64,000 nt of DNA from Owenia fusiformis (taxonomy: Eukaryota; Annelida; Polychaeta; Sabellida; Oweniidae): the NCBI GenBank assembly GCA_903813345.2, contig CAIIXF020000001.1:13971915-14035914 (forward strand). Direction: 5' to 3'. Both the position numbers and the translations under genes were made by a program. The first letter of the stretch is position 1; each line of letters begins with the position of its first letter. Shown here one piece after another: positions 36,201-48,061 of the stretch. The notes below the pieces were generated by a model that had not been told where the DNA came from, ran no database searches, and saw nothing but the letters and a program-made list of their open reading frames with translations.

Positions 36201-39200
36201 ACATTTCGAGTAGGTATACAATCCCTAACATACCTTATACAGCAAAGCAAGGCTATCTAAAGCATTCACAGGTCCTTTTATGTCTTTGGCACCCTTAGTT
36301 TCATCAATGAACAATGACAGACGTGAGGCTTCTTCAGGATGATGTTGCTGCAATGCATCATGGAGCACTAGGTTCAGATAGGACACATCTTTCCAGTCCT
36401 CGTGTAGCCGCAACTGAAACATGAATCAATGATTTTCTAAGTTAACTGAAACACAGGTGACTGAATCTTCAAGTTTATCCATGGATCATTATGTCTTCAA
36501 GATGGATCATCATGGATTCCTGAATCTTCAAGTTAATTGTAACATGGATGAATGGAACTTTAAAGTCAAAGGAATTAGAATTGATAGATGAGTTGATAAG
36601 TTTCCCAAGAATTACCAGTAGTTTGCAACATTCTTTGCTCTCACGATTCTATGTTAAGCATATTTTCCAGAAAGTCCAACAGTTCTAACTTTATCTCAGA
36701 ACAATCCTTTGATTTAAATGTTATCTGGCAGAGAATTGAAAAATGGGACAGACAATTATCACTGTAAGCATTTCAAGTCAATCTGACCATGACTTCTAAA
36801 ATTATCACTATGTAAAAAGGATGTTAGATGTGAGAAATGTTCACAGATCTTACCTTGTCAAATATGTCTATGTAGAAGTCATACATCGTGTCACTTGCTT
36901 CCATCAAGTAAAAATGCTGCAAATGAGAATTTAGAACTATATTATAAGTGTTGTACAGATGTATTTGAAATTGAATACACAAGAACAGTTTGATTCAGAT
37001 ATCATACTTGCAGTAAGGATTAAAGGATTTGATTGATTTAATCTATGGTGGTAATGTGTTCTCTGCAAGAAATTTTTATATCTTAATATATTTAAAAATT
37101 CAAATAATTAGCTATTCAAAATTTAAATTAACAATTCTGCCATGCTGACGAGTTTAAAAAATATTTCTAATTTAGTGATATCAGCAAAAATAGTAAATTT
37201 TTCTATAAATAGCTTTACCCTCATGGAGGCCAGATAATCCATTAGGTGAAACTCTTGCACTAGGATGTCAAGTAGACTCTTGCAAACATGCAGATACTTG
37301 TGTTCTATGTGAGGGTGGAGAGAGCTCTGTACAGCTAGCTGTACAGGACACATACAGTCAAGGTTGAGCTTTTTCAATTTCCTGTAACGCAATGAGAACA
37401 TGACACATTTATAGAGGGTTTAGGACTAATAGGCATTCTCTAGAGCTAGACACATAGGGTACATACAGTCAAGATTTAATCAATATATACCAAAACTTTA
37501 CAAAGTGTATGAAGAAAGGTTTGTGACCAGTAGGTGTTCTGTTGAGCTGGATACATAGGGTACATCAAGTCAAGATTTAGTTATAATAGGCTCCCAAAGA
37601 TTTAAAAAAATATATGGAATAAAATAAGGTACAGTATAATCACCCAAGGGTTTCATCTTCTTTTATGGTTAATGACTGTATTTTCTTTTTGCTTTCCATG
37701 TTTTCAAAGTTCAGTTTCAGGAATGGATTGTGTATTCCTTTTACATACAACTGTTTGTTAATATCTTGGCTGTCAGAGCAATCTGTGGGTGCAGTTACTG
37801 TATGTGAATCTGGAGGTTGGGGGTTCTCATTATCACTGGTACTGCCCAGCTCATCTTGTAAGGATTCTATGAGGCTGTCATATAAAGACTTTTGAGTGTG
37901 TTCTTAAAGTAGAAGTGTCGCGATTAATTGAAAGCTAAAATCAATGATACAAAGGAGTGACAAAATTCCAATTACATTTTTCCAATAAATTGATTTTTCT
38001 TCATCATCACAAATAAATAAAAAAAAGATATCAGTGAGCCATTTAATCTATGCAAAAACGTCAAAATCTCAGGACATACATACAATACAAAACCTTTGGA
38101 ATTTCAGAATATAGGCACTACATGAATCATATGATATGGGACAACAAAAAGATTCTGAATGAGACAAAATTTGGGGAATTTTTTTATGTTTTACCCTATC
38201 TAAATCTTCAATACCTGTTCTTCCAATAACGTCATTGAGTCGGCCAAGATTCTCCAATACCTGCATTGATTTGCCAGCAAGAATAACCTTCTCTAGTACT
38301 GGCAGTAAAAACTTGGGTACACCTTGTAGTCTTTCACTTATTGCATGTTCATTCATACGAGTCTGCTCAGATGATGCATCATCACTTTTAGATTGTTCAG
38401 TTGATGACTGAGATTTTGACTGAGAATTCCTTTCTTTTGAATATTCAGTGTCACTAGTACAGTCAATTGTAAATGCTGTTTCCCAGAATGTTTCATCTAA
38501 AGTGGACTTTCCTGTATTCCTGTAAGGAAACAAGGTAATAAGATTTATTTCAAATGGTGCAGTTCATATCTATATGCATTTTTTTACATTTTGGTCTTTA
38601 CTCTGGTGGCACTTGTGGTTGCATATTTGGTAACTTGGATGTAATGCTGCTTATCATAAAAAAAATTATTCCACATGGGAGGTGTTCCACTTTCAGAGGT
38701 TCGTTGTACAAAAACAAGCGGGACTGTGAAAAGTGTTTCACTTAAAGAGGTGTCCCACTTACAGGGGTGTTCCACTTTACAGGTTTTACTGTAGTAAAGG
38801 ATAAGGGTTAACTTGAATATAATCTTTTTTTTGAATTTTCTTTTCAAATTGACAAATTAAATACAGCTGTCATAAAAAATCTCAAACAAGGCATTAACAT
38901 GCATATTGTCACCACCTGCCATTTGTTTGAGACGGCAATTACTGAACTCCAATCACTGAATGCCAAACACAAACCACCAAACACAAAAAAGTCGAAAACT
39001 ATAACATTATTTCACCACTTATGGTGGTGATTATGTCACCACTTGTGGTGGTGACATATTACAATCTAAACTATAATTATGTTCATTCCTGACCTTCTTA
39101 AGCTTGCAAAAGTTATACCTTTATTTAAGAAGGGTAATAGAAATGTCTTTACGAATTATAGACCTGTATCTATTTTGTCAGTTTTTTCTAAACTTCTTGA

Positions 39201-42200
39201 AAAACTAGTTCATAAACGTCTTTATCAATTTATCGAAAATAATCAAATCCTTTACTTACAACAATTTGGATTTAGAAAAGACTTCTCTACATATATGGCA
39301 ATCTTAATTTTTGTTGAAAATATTAGAACAGACTTAGAAAATGACGAGTATTCAATTGGACTTTTTCTTGATCTTTCAAAAGCGTTTGATACGTTAAATC
39401 ATGAAATATTGCTTAAAAAATTAGAATTTTATGGGATACGAGATAAGTCCTTCAATTTTTTCAAATCATATTTAGCCAATCGAAAACAAGTAGTCTTTTA
39501 TAATGGAACTTCATCTGAAGTTAAATCAATATCTCATGGAATACCCCAAGGATCGGTTCTAGGGCCACTCTTATTCATCTTATATATAAATGATATGTAT
39601 TTGGCATCTCCCACTTTGAAATCAGTTTTATTTGCTGATGACACCAACATTCTTGCACATAACTCTAATATAGACCTACTTGTTAATAACCTTAATCGAG
39701 AACTTTTATCCCTGGATGATTGGTTTAGATCAAATAAACTATCACTCAACTATGATAAAACCAAATACATAATTTTCACAAAGAAGAAAAAGCAAATTAA
39801 TAAAAATGTGAACATAAAAATTAATAATATCAATATTGAAAGGGTAAAATCAATTAACTTTCTTGGTGTTCAAATTGATGAATATCTTGACTGGAAACAA
39901 CATATCAAGAATCTTGAAACAAAATTATCTTGACAATTGGAATTCTATACAAATGCAGATATCTATTAAATGTACCAAGTATGTTGGCAATCTACAACTC
40001 ATTGATATACTCTTATCTCAACTATTGTATTATAATATGGGGCAGCAATTATAAAACTGCACTTGATAAAATTTTTAAAATTCAAAAAAGCTTTTTGAGA
40101 TTGCTTGCTTTCAAAGATAGAAGAGCCCATACAGCTCCACTTTTTAAACAATTTAAAGTTTGGGATATTTACAATATCCACCTTTTTAACGTCGCCCAAT
40201 TTGTATACAAATGGTACAACCGATTAACAGTGTTCCCACAACTTTTTGGTGATATTTTCCAAATAAATGTTAACATTCACAATTATCATACCCGCCATTG
40301 TCAGGATCTACATGCTTTTGGACATTACACCAAAGTAGGATTTTTTTCTATTAAGATTCAAGGTCAATGGATATGGAACAGTATTGAAAGGCCAATAAGA
40401 GAAAGTTCTTCTTTGAATATTTTTAAGATAAGATACAAAAAGTATTTGATAGATAAAATTTCTTTAGATTAGAGTGTATATCACCAAATATTTCATTCTG
40501 GGTCTTAAAGGCATTTAATTACAATTAATCATTTCCAGCAGTATTTGTCCTAATATTATCATCATGCTATCATACTCTACTTTATTTTTTACTGTCACTC
40601 CCCCTGCTCCTACCCAACAACTATTGATGTGCTCTTATTTATACTTATTTATTTATTTGCGCTATCATTATATTCAATTTATGTTTATCAAGCAGTATAT
40701 ACACCTATTTTAGGTGTCCTCTGTAAGTAATTTGTATTTTAATTTATTGTTATATGAAGGAAATAATAAATAAATAAATAAAAAATAAATAAAATAAAAA
40801 TTCTAATCTAAAAAGGAAATAATGTGAACTTGTTTTTCAAAAAAGGAAAAATCAGACTGCTACATTATAAATGAGATACTCTACCTATGAATTATAAACT
40901 CCTGTTTGAGATCAATCAATGATCCATTTGTGATCCAGTCATCTAGTATTTCAATGTATGGTCTACATGTCTGTGCCCATATGCATAGCAATGTAGATAC
41001 CTGCAAACAAACAATAACAAAAACAAGGTATTAACATGACAAAATGTCACCACTTACAACAATTTAAAAAGTATATATATATTTCAGACAGTAAGTGCCA
41101 ATGCCAAATTAAAAACATCAGTCACAAAAAGGTGAATGTAATAATAAATTACCACTTCTAAGCAGTAACATGAACGTCGTCTCATCGTAATCTCTATCAA
41201 TTTTTTTTTATATCAACAAACACATGAATAGAACCAAATGCTCCACTTACTCTGTTAGTGTTGTTGTTAGCCAGCATGTCAGACTGAAGGATAGCATCAT
41301 ATATCGTAGAGAGAATCCTGGCTGCTTTCTGTGAGTTACACATGGACTTGGGTACACACTCTATACCATTTGTGTAGAGGTAGTACAGGGTGTCCAGAAG
41401 TGGGAAGTGATGTTTCAACTTTTCTTGAAGTTTCATTAATGTGAAACTCTCCTCTGAGAAGTAAATAAAGAAGGAATTGAGATGCAATGAAATTTGATTT
41501 AACCTCTTGAATACCCAGAGTGACGGATATATCCGTCACAAATGAAATAAGACTGGTGCCCAGAGGGACGAGAAAATCCGTCACAAAATTTTTCACAAAA
41601 ATTGCTCTCATTTGAACAATTTTCATCCAATTTACACAAAAATTGTTTTAAAACGTGTAGAAATGATCTCTGCCGTCCAATTTTACTAAGCTGAGCATCT
41701 AAAGTTGTATAGGTATGTAATAAAATGTCAAAAGGTGGCAAAAAATGAAAAATTCTCTGGTTTCATGCCAATTTTAGAGCCTGGGATTCAAGAGGTTAAT
41801 GTTTACACTCCATACCAGGTTAATCAAGAATTAAATTTTTTTTAGACTGCATCATATCAATAGAACTACATTGCAGAAAAATAGTGGATATTCCAAGAAT
41901 TGGAATTTTTGCATAGATAATGAGCTTATGACTTGTATAGATGACAGGTCACAACCATCACTTCCTGTTAAGTATTATTTGTGTAAATATTCAAAATACC
42001 TTGCAATATTCAAATTGAGCATATGAAATGAAACATACCTCTTTTAATGATAATTTTCTCAATATCCAATAGCTCCAGTCTAAAGGGATGCAAACTAGTC
42101 ACTAATGAAGAGGCAAATGCTTGATAGGTCGAGCTGCATTCTGTATTGTCACCATAGCAATTGAAGCTCATGACATCATCAATAAATGTTTGTAATATCA

Positions 42201-45200
42201 GAGATATATAGCTGTATTTCGAAAGGTTCTTTAATCCCTCTGCTAGTGCTCCCTAGAAAAGTTAAATCAAATCCAAGAATGAAATCTGTAATCACAAACA
42301 AATAAATATAATCATAAGCACTCTATCAACTATGGACCTAGTTTGACAGTTAAAAACTACATTCAAGTTTACTTTATGTATTCAGTATTTTAAGTTTTTC
42401 AATTTGTTTTTTGTTTTTGAATTTGAGTTTCTTTAATCAGGTCCATGCTCTGTTCAATAAAATGATTTTTATGAACCATGAACCTTTTTCAAGAACATTT
42501 AGAAACATTGTTGTGAATGTGACATGTAACTGTTCAATATACCATGATTCACAATGACCTCTATTAGCAGTTAAGTAATAATTCTTCTAAGTACCTGTGT
42601 AAGGTGTAAAACTTGAACAGTTTTTTTAATTCTGTATTGTTTGTCAACAAGTTCAAAGAGAGATGCATTGGCAACCCCACTCATCATCCTATAATAACAA
42701 ATAGATCATGGGAATAAAATGGTCAAATGAAATTTGTACATGACATTGACATGTGAGCTACAAATACCCAATCATCTTGATTTTAAATATTAAGTGTGTG
42801 ATTTAGTATGATATGAAATATACACATACATTTTATGCTATATATAAGTTGAATTTACTGACCATATGAGCTCTCTTACAACATGCTCCTCTGAGACTGT
42901 CATCGTACTGGGTGGAACATACACTGGATTACTACTGCTTAAGTAAGAGGCCCTGAAATATGTGGGAAACATTCTCACAATAATTACATATGTATTATAA
43001 AACAACTACTGCATTCATATGCAAACTTGAGTATGCCTAGATTTGCACCAAGTTTGGTTAAAAAGGAGTACCGTTTGTGAGAGAGCCAAGAGTGTAAGGG
43101 GTGAAAGGAGGTATTAAACTTTAAGTACTAGAGTAGGCTCTTGTAATTGTTGCTTTTCCTGCTAATTTTAAGTTGACAGCCTTGGCCATGGCCTCTGAAC
43201 TGTTAAACAGATCTTTTTCAAACTTAATCTCCTATCAAATATCCTGCAAAAATATCATCAATTTTGGTATTCAGCATAAACATATATGAATCAGATATAG
43301 GGAATTGGTATGACTTAAAGCCTGATTTGATGTTTTTTCAAATATTTGTTCTTACCAGTTTTCAGCCAGTTTGTTGCACCAATGTGTATTGAGTGTCAAT
43401 GAGCCATCCAGGTCACCTCTCCAATATTGCACAATGATGTTTCTGGATAACCAGTCATTTCCTGAAGTTATAATTAACAAGTATTTGAAATGGGAATATG
43501 CAGAAAGGGCAAAAATCAAAGACTATTGCGCATCAAGAAAAAACAAAAAAGAAACATCAAATACCACAACCAGTCACCGTGAGAATTTATTTTTATTTAC
43601 ATGTATTAATCAATTATCTTTATTTCTGACATGTACATTATAAAGTCATCTTCGTTGGCCTTAATTTATGGCACTATAGAAGACATTGTGGTTTTAAATA
43701 CAATACATTATACATGTACAACCATCCATGGCTCTCCATTAGTTTTCTCTTTCTAGAAAGCTATGAGCTAGTTTTAGTCTACTTTAATAAGCATCTAATG
43801 TTACCATGATCAGGTTGTAGAGTGTCCTGTTCCTGGGTTTCAAACGTCACATGTTTCCCCTCTCCCACAACCACACCAGAATCATCAGCATGGGGACCCA
43901 AGTCATCTTCTTCATCTGAGTAGTCCTGAATATAAAGAATGGTCCACTATTACAGTCTTTAATTATTCCAAAATGTTTTACAAAAGTTCATGAAAACGGT
44001 AAAAATAAGTACACACTTATAAGTTATAATGTTAAATATGACATGTGATATAGAGAGTAACACTCTTCAAAATTCAGCAATGTTCTCAAAAGCTTTGGCC
44101 ATTTCTTAATCAATTTTTCTTAAACATAGTATCGTTTCATGCTCTTGTCCGAATAACTACTGATAATGTATTACTTTACTTACAGGAGAATCTCCGTAGT
44201 ATGGTCTGTACACCTCATCCCCCTCTGTCAGGTAGGCATACCAGTCAAAAGGTTTCTCCTTTTCTGAAAACACATGTTCACTTCATGAATTTCTTCAAAA
44301 TAGAAAGCAAAGGCAAGCAATTTTCTCATTTCTTAAATATAAGGGGCAGATTACTAATTTCCTTGACTGTATGTTGTACATGTACACTGTACTTCTTAAA
44401 CTTCATAGTACTAATTTTTACTAATCAAAATCTCACCTCTACAAAAGGGGATGAACGAGACTAATGTTAGTTGTAGACATATACCTTGCATGACAGACCA
44501 GTAATCAGTCCACTAGCCCATTTGCAATCAGTTTTTAAGTCAATCACCAATAGAAAGGGGATTGCCAGTAGCAATTGGGCAACTTTGAGTTTCATATGCT
44601 GCATGACATTGTGCATTATGTGTAATATAATGAATTTACCTGCAAGCTGCTCTTCCTTTTCTTTGAATTTTACAGAAGTTTGGGAATCGGCCAAGTTCAA
44701 CAGTAAAGATAGAATGCCATAATGTGTATCAGTCTGAAATACAAAAATTCACACATGTACATGTAATTCACAGAACCTATGTTATTTATCTTACACTAAA
44801 CTCTGATGAACTTATTACAGTTGCCTACAATCATCTTGATCATCTGTAATGTTACAAAATTGTTTCTCATATTAAGAATTATTTTATTCTTTCTGATCTA
44901 GGACATCTTAAAATGGTCATCCGTGCACTCAAGTAGTATTCAAGTAATACTAATAATGTTATTAACCTTTCCATGGTCTTTCCTCTCAAACACTGGGGCG
45001 TTCAAAAAATTTTCAGTTGATTCTTTGAAGAATCTTGCCTTTTCCTCCTGTGAGTGAATGTTTAACTTCTGCTGTAGTCTGCAAAGCAAAATCCAAACTA
45101 CCATGTAAATTATTTGTTGAACACAATTATTTTGTTTTGAAATCTCAGATAAGGGAATGGTCTTAATTAACGGATGATCCTAATAATCGCATGATTGTCC

Positions 45201-48061
45201 TAAATAGCTAAAGAAATATGAACCCGCCTCTTTTAAACTTAAAATTTGGTGTTCTAAATGATGTCACCACTAAGGTTCAACAGAAAATCATATTGATTTG
45301 AAATAAAGTTGAGTTTTGGGTGAAAACTTCATATGGCACAGAAAACACAATTTGATACAATATAAAATGATAACATTAGTAGAAGTAAAAAATGTCAATT
45401 CTTTTTTCCAATTTATTAATAAATACACAGTTGTTATAAAATTATACTGATTTTTAGTGAATATATAATATATCTGGATATTTCAAACTTAGAAGACATT
45501 TCAAAAACTATTATGTGTAGTTTAAAATGCTATTGGCCTAAGACCTTGAGCTTACCCCTCTAATGTTCTATGTATTTTATGGCTGTCAACATCTAAAAAT
45601 CTGTGGAATCTGAAGTTGGATAAGACAAACTCCAAGCACAGGCCAAAGTTCTCCTCATCTTCCTATATAAAAGCATATAAAATATATGTCTGGCAGCAGC
45701 ATACATATTCCTACTCAGTGCTACTCATGCGCCATTCAAGTATGTGATGAAAATTAGGAATGTGCAATGAATGGAGATGAAAAGGGTTTTTTGTGAAAAT
45801 GAGGTTTTATTGAAGGCTCCCAAGACCTACCAGAGTCCTTAGTGAAAGGCAGTACTAGCTCAATCTAGAAAGTCACTTCTTTATTGAGCTAAATACTAAC
45901 CCTTCCGAAGGGGGGGGGGGGGGGGGGTTCTAGAATTTCTTTTAGAGATTTACAGTAAAATTTTAAATGTTTGGAAATGCTCTGAATCTAAAAAATAAGC
46001 AATTAAGGACCATATTGAAACAGAATATATCAAAATAGAAACATTTATAGTAATGTCCTAACTTTTGTTTATTTTAGTTTGTTTGTAGTTTAGCTATCAT
46101 ATCTGTGGACTGTTATATTTTGATGCTTCTCTGCCATATTATTTTTCGAAAAAAACGAACATGGCTGAAACTCCCTAAATTACAAAAGGCCACAGCTTTG
46201 CTGCACATTATACATAACTATCTGAAATATACAAAAGTTAGGACTTGTACATAAATGTATGTTTCCATTTTTTCATAAACTGTTGCAATATAGCCATTTG
46301 ATTGCTTATTTTTTAAATTCAAAGTAGTTCCAAACTTTTAAAATTTTACTGTAGATCTAATGCAGCAAATATGGGCCATGCCCTAAATTTCAAAACTTTG
46401 GGGGGCATGCCCCAAGACAGAGGCCATGGAACATATATAAAAAATTGACTCAAATACACGATCTGTTGAAAGCCCATGGTTCGTGTCAGCAATGATTTAC
46501 AAAGGCACAATCCATTCATACTCGAAAGTCGACCCCCCCTGGGAAATTCTTCGGACAGGCCTGCAATAGTTCTTTTCCCTTTGACTATGAGATCTACCAA
46601 GGACATGTACTGACTAGATTGACCGAGTACTGACTAGATTGACCGAGGCACAGGCCCAGGAAGAGGATTTAACCCCCCCCCACTCACTGTATGATTTAAG
46701 AAATTTCTCTACCTAATACATAGTGAGTGCGAGGGGGATGAACTCTTGTTCCCGTGTCTGTGACTGAGGACCGTATATTATTTTTAACGAAGGACAGCCT
46801 ATAACGACTGCTATACGAAAAATAGATGCATGAAATTACGTTTCGAAACTGAAAATGTGTTCCATGCGCAGTTGCGTTCAATCCAGCAATTTGATTAGTT
46901 CATATTATATGAACGCATGCGCAATGACCACATATTTTTCTAGATAGATGTCACTTGCGTTCATTATTTCACACCAGTCCCTTCCCATGATGCACCTAAT
47001 ATTGCGGGAATATTTTCCTTTAGTGATAAAACAAATTACTCTCATCTTCGAAATATGTTTTCCGTTCCTTGGCAATAATCTTTCATTTGGTACCGATCCA
47101 ACCGCCGAAAAGTAATTCGAATCGTTCTGAATCGTGGGAATGAAGTACTTTCTTTTTTGCGCATGCGCATAGAACACGGGATATTCGGCCATTTTTCAAC
47201 TTTCAGTTTCGAAACATAATTTGATGCATCTATTTTGCGTATAGCAGTCGTTATAGGCTGTCCTTCGTTAAAAATAATATACGGAAATGAACCTAAGTAA
47301 ACAAAGAACTCTAGGAACTACCAATTTTTAACAGTGGACGTGTCTTGAGGAAGAAATCGACTCTGGAGCTAACAATTTGAGGGTGAAAATTGTCGTGTTT
47401 TGCATTTGAAATTAAATTTCATCACTTCCTTACATGTTCTTCACACATCTCAGCAACTAGTGGATGGATTGCTACCATTTTAGGTAAGTTTACTCTGTAG
47501 TGTTGTTTGAATCAGCATGTCGATTATTGAAAGGATTCCATATATTTTTACTTGATATATCTAACAATCATTTTCTACAAATTTCAGGTAGCATCAAAAC
47601 CGACCACCCTTAATACTATTAATAAGCAGTAGACTCATCGGAGGGCTTGCCCGACGCCTCGAGACAAGCCCCTGTGCTGAGGACGGAGTTGAAATAATAA
47701 TCATGAAATAATGTTACTTGGCATTCATATTTTGTGAATATATCATTTTTAGATATATGCAATACAACTTCAACTTATCCGTCTATCACATTGGCTAAGG
47801 GAAAAGTAGTATAAGCCCAATCTAGTCTTCTGAATGTGAAAATTATTGCAAAAACAGTGGGCGATAATATATTTTTTCATCTTTTTTGGTATAGATAACC
47901 TCAGTAAGAGTTTCAAATACTACAATAGTCTAACATAACACGTATATGATATTCGTGGATGGTAAAATTGAACAAAATCTGTATATTTTTACCTTAAAAT
48001 CGGTCAAATGCTTGATTAGTTCTATTGCTCCCTTTTCAAAGTTTTGTTTTGCCCGCGCCAT
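33227..48061 (-). CDS. TUBGCP5: Gamma-tubulin complex component 5
   Basis: Coding exons 5' to 3': 47993-48061, 45556-45662, 44967-45078, 44640-44733, 44184-44263, 43805-43925, 43356-43461, 42863-42952, 42595-42688, 42039-42252, 41251-41453, 40885-41000, 38215-38519, 37644-37902, 37219-37381, 36854-36916, 36234-36413, 35682-35802, 35175-35290, 34304-34518, 33671-33771, 33227-33282. They sum to 2985 bp, 994 residues plus stop, in phase throughout; human GCP5 is close to this length. GCP5 is a subunit of the gamma-tubulin ring complex that templates microtubule nucleation at centrosomes. Diagnostic stretches: SNFRFHRFLDVDSHKI (exon 2), EFIIHR (12), AGKSMQVLENL (13), FYLMEASDTMYDFY (16), VPWPVNVVIS and QIKRAKYSLDELRF (18), MKLLHFVNSLHNYIVTR (19), YDRCLLHQRVAFIKEAVLKV (20), RGSF-HLESLA (21-22). 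The N-terminal half fits the GRIP1 (lateral contact) region and the C-terminal half GRIP2 (gamma-tubulin binding). It appears intact. Confidence 0.96.
34304..36413 (-). CDS. TUBGCP5: TUBGCP5 exons 17-20, GRIP2 core
   Basis: Exons 36234-36413, 35682-35802, 35175-35290 and 34304-34518 encode the most conserved part, including the LHEDWKDVSYLNLVLHDALQ, PWPVNVVIS, HRMHLFRMKLLHFVNSLHNY and YDRCLLHQRVAFIKEAVLKV segments. In GCP proteins this region forms the helical bundle that contacts gamma-tubulin. Confidence 0.95.
34740..34917. repeat. Diverged GGTTTTACTGTA-ended repeat
   Basis: Ends in GATTGGTTTTACTGTA, like the complete elements at 10285 and 35851, and contains GTCCAAATTTG, TGAACAC and CACAGGCATTGGG segments in the same style. 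The left end is not clear. Lies in TUBGCP5 intron 19. Confidence 0.4.
34936..35077 (+). repeat. Dispersed repeat, ATGTCACCAC...GTGGTGACAT family
   Basis: Carries the full set: ACAAGGCAT-AACATGCAAA, ATGTCACAACCTGCCATTTG, TTACAGACACTGAATGCCAA, GGCTATAACAATATGTCACC and terminal CTGGTGACATAAA. Lies in TUBGCP5 intron 19. Confidence 0.8.
35851..36028. mobile_element. Non-autonomous DNA transposon, CAGTAAAACCTG family, complete copy
   Basis: 178 bp, perfect 12-bp terminal inverted repeats CAGTAAAACCTG and CAGGTTTTACTG, flanked by TA on both sides. Internally homologous, in reverse, to 10285-10461. Starts about 50 bp from TUBGCP5 exon 18 in intron 17. Confidence 0.85.
36025..36069. repeat. (CTGTA)n microsatellite
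   Basis: About eight CTGTA/CTGTT units with one TGGTA interruption, beginning inside the right terminal repeat of the adjacent transposon (TTTTACTGTA). Confidence 0.9.
38215..38519 (-). CDS. TUBGCP5: TUBGCP5 exon 13
   Basis: 305 bp; phase 2 in, 1 out (ACA G|GTATTG). It encodes DETFWETAFTID, a Ser/Gln-rich acidic loop with SKSQSSTEQSKSDD, and then the conserved PKFLLPVLEKVILAGKSMQV. The donor at 38215 rather than a GGTAAAA site 21 bp downstream is chosen because only this one keeps exon 14 open. Confidence 0.9.
38690..38793. repeat. GTTCCACTT-rich fragment ending CAGGTTTTACTGTA
   Basis: Contains several near-repeats of GGTGTTCCACTTTCAGAGG/GGTGTCCCACTTACAGGG and ends in CAGGTTTTACTGTAG. Same style as positions 22-132 and 55565-55640. 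Lies in TUBGCP5 intron 12. Confidence 0.6.
38886..39058 (+). repeat. Dispersed repeat, ATGTCACCAC family, with doubled terminal hairpin
   Basis: Carries ACAAGGCATTAACATGC, TGTCACCACCTGCCATTTG, the CCAAACACAAA motif and two successive hairpin-like ends: CACCACTTATGGTGGTGATT and TGTCACCACTTGTGGTGGTG. The LINE begins immediately after it. Confidence 0.8.
39079..39933 (+). pseudogene. LINE reverse transcriptase fragment
   Basis: 284 codons. Reverse transcriptase motifs in order: AKVIPLFKKG and NYRPVSILSV, an FGFRKDFST segment, LDLSKAFDTLNHE (first catalytic Asp), GIPQGSVLGPLLF, and the active-site FADDTNIL, then SLNYDKTKY and FLGVQID. These are the ordered blocks of jockey/CR1-type enzymes. The frame ends at a TGA at 39931, where the following part continues in another frame. 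Confidence 0.92.
39930..40472 (+). pseudogene. LINE post-RT region, frame-shifted
   Basis: Continues the element in a frame offset by one base. It begins TIGILYKCRYLLNVPSML and includes IYSYLNYCIIIWG, the conserved block that follows reverse transcriptase in many LINEs, then an LRLLAFKDRRAHTAPLF segment and a TAG at 40470-40472. No independent ATG start; it is the 3' part of the same broken frame. Confidence 0.85.
41023..41172 (+). repeat. Dispersed repeat, ATGTCACCAC family, diverged
   Basis: Starts ACAAGGTATTAACATGAC and AAAATGTCACCACTTA, then loses the middle; TTTCAGACAGTAAGTGCCAA and a degraded TTACCACTTCTAAGCAGTAAC end remain. Lies just upstream of the acceptor of TUBGCP5 exon 12. Confidence 0.6.
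41503..41795. mobile_element. 293-bp TTAA-flanked miniature element (piggyBac-like)
   Basis: TTAA at 41499-41502 and 41796-41799 flank ends CCTCTTGAATACCCAG and CTGGGATTCAAGAGG, which are inverted repeats of each other. TTAA duplication is typical of piggyBac-type elements. Inside is the perfect palindrome GTGACGGATATATCCGTCAC, echoed by GACGAGAAAATCCGTCAC. Lies in TUBGCP5 intron 10. Confidence 0.65.
42039..45662 (-). CDS. TUBGCP5: TUBGCP5 exons 2-10, N-terminal half
   Basis: Nine exons: 45556-45662, 44967-45078, 44640-44733, 44184-44263, 43805-43925, 43356-43461, 42863-42952, 42595-42688, 42039-42252. They encode SNFRFHRFLDVDSHKIHRTL, FLNAPVFERK, THYGILSLLLNLADS, an acidic linker (DYSDEEDDLG), NDWLSRNIIVQYW, MTVSEEHVVRELIWMMSGV and ISLILQTFIDDVMS. 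The order and spacing match GCP5 from its N-terminal extension into GRIP1. Confidence 0.93.
45909..45928. repeat. Poly-G tract
   Basis: About 19 consecutive G on the plus strand in TUBGCP5 intron 1; C runs also occur at 46671-46681. Such tracts are length-variable and may be misassembled. Confidence 0.9.
46771..47284. mobile_element. 514-bp element with ~90-bp terminal inverted repeats
   Basis: CCGTATATTATTTTTAACGA and AGGACAGCCTATAACGACTG, followed by CTATACG and AAATAGATGCAT, run inward from 46771; their reverse complements run inward from 47284 with few mismatches. The TIRs continue to a TTTCGAAACTG motif, and both arms then carry a GCATGCGC-like block. No coding capacity. Lies in TUBGCP5 intron 1. 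Confidence 0.8.
47993..48061 (-). CDS. TUBGCP5: TUBGCP5 first coding exon
   Basis: ATG at 48061 opens 23 codons (MARAKQNFEKGAIELIKHLT) ending at donor AAG|GTAAAA. The MAR start and length before the FRFHRFLDV exon resemble vertebrate GCP5. The bases around the ATG (AAAAAATGGC) give A at -3 and G at +4. Confidence 0.85.

Larger units (their letters stand above)
39062..40800 (+). mobile_element. 5'-truncated LINE retrotransposon (jockey/CR1-like)
   Basis: A non-LTR element in TUBGCP5 intron 12, on the strand opposite to the gene. It retains the reverse transcriptase and the C-terminal region but no endonuclease, so the 5' part is missing. It ends in an AATAAA-rich simple tail at 40761-40800. 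A one-base frame change separates its two open frames. Truncation, frameshift and tail fit a dead retrotransposed copy. Confidence 0.9.

Noticed and set aside
1004-48061. Idea that MTCL and TUBGCP5 form a co-regulated microtubule gene cluster
   Set aside because: They are simply adjacent on one strand with a 1.5-kb gap; nothing in the sequence shows shared regulation.
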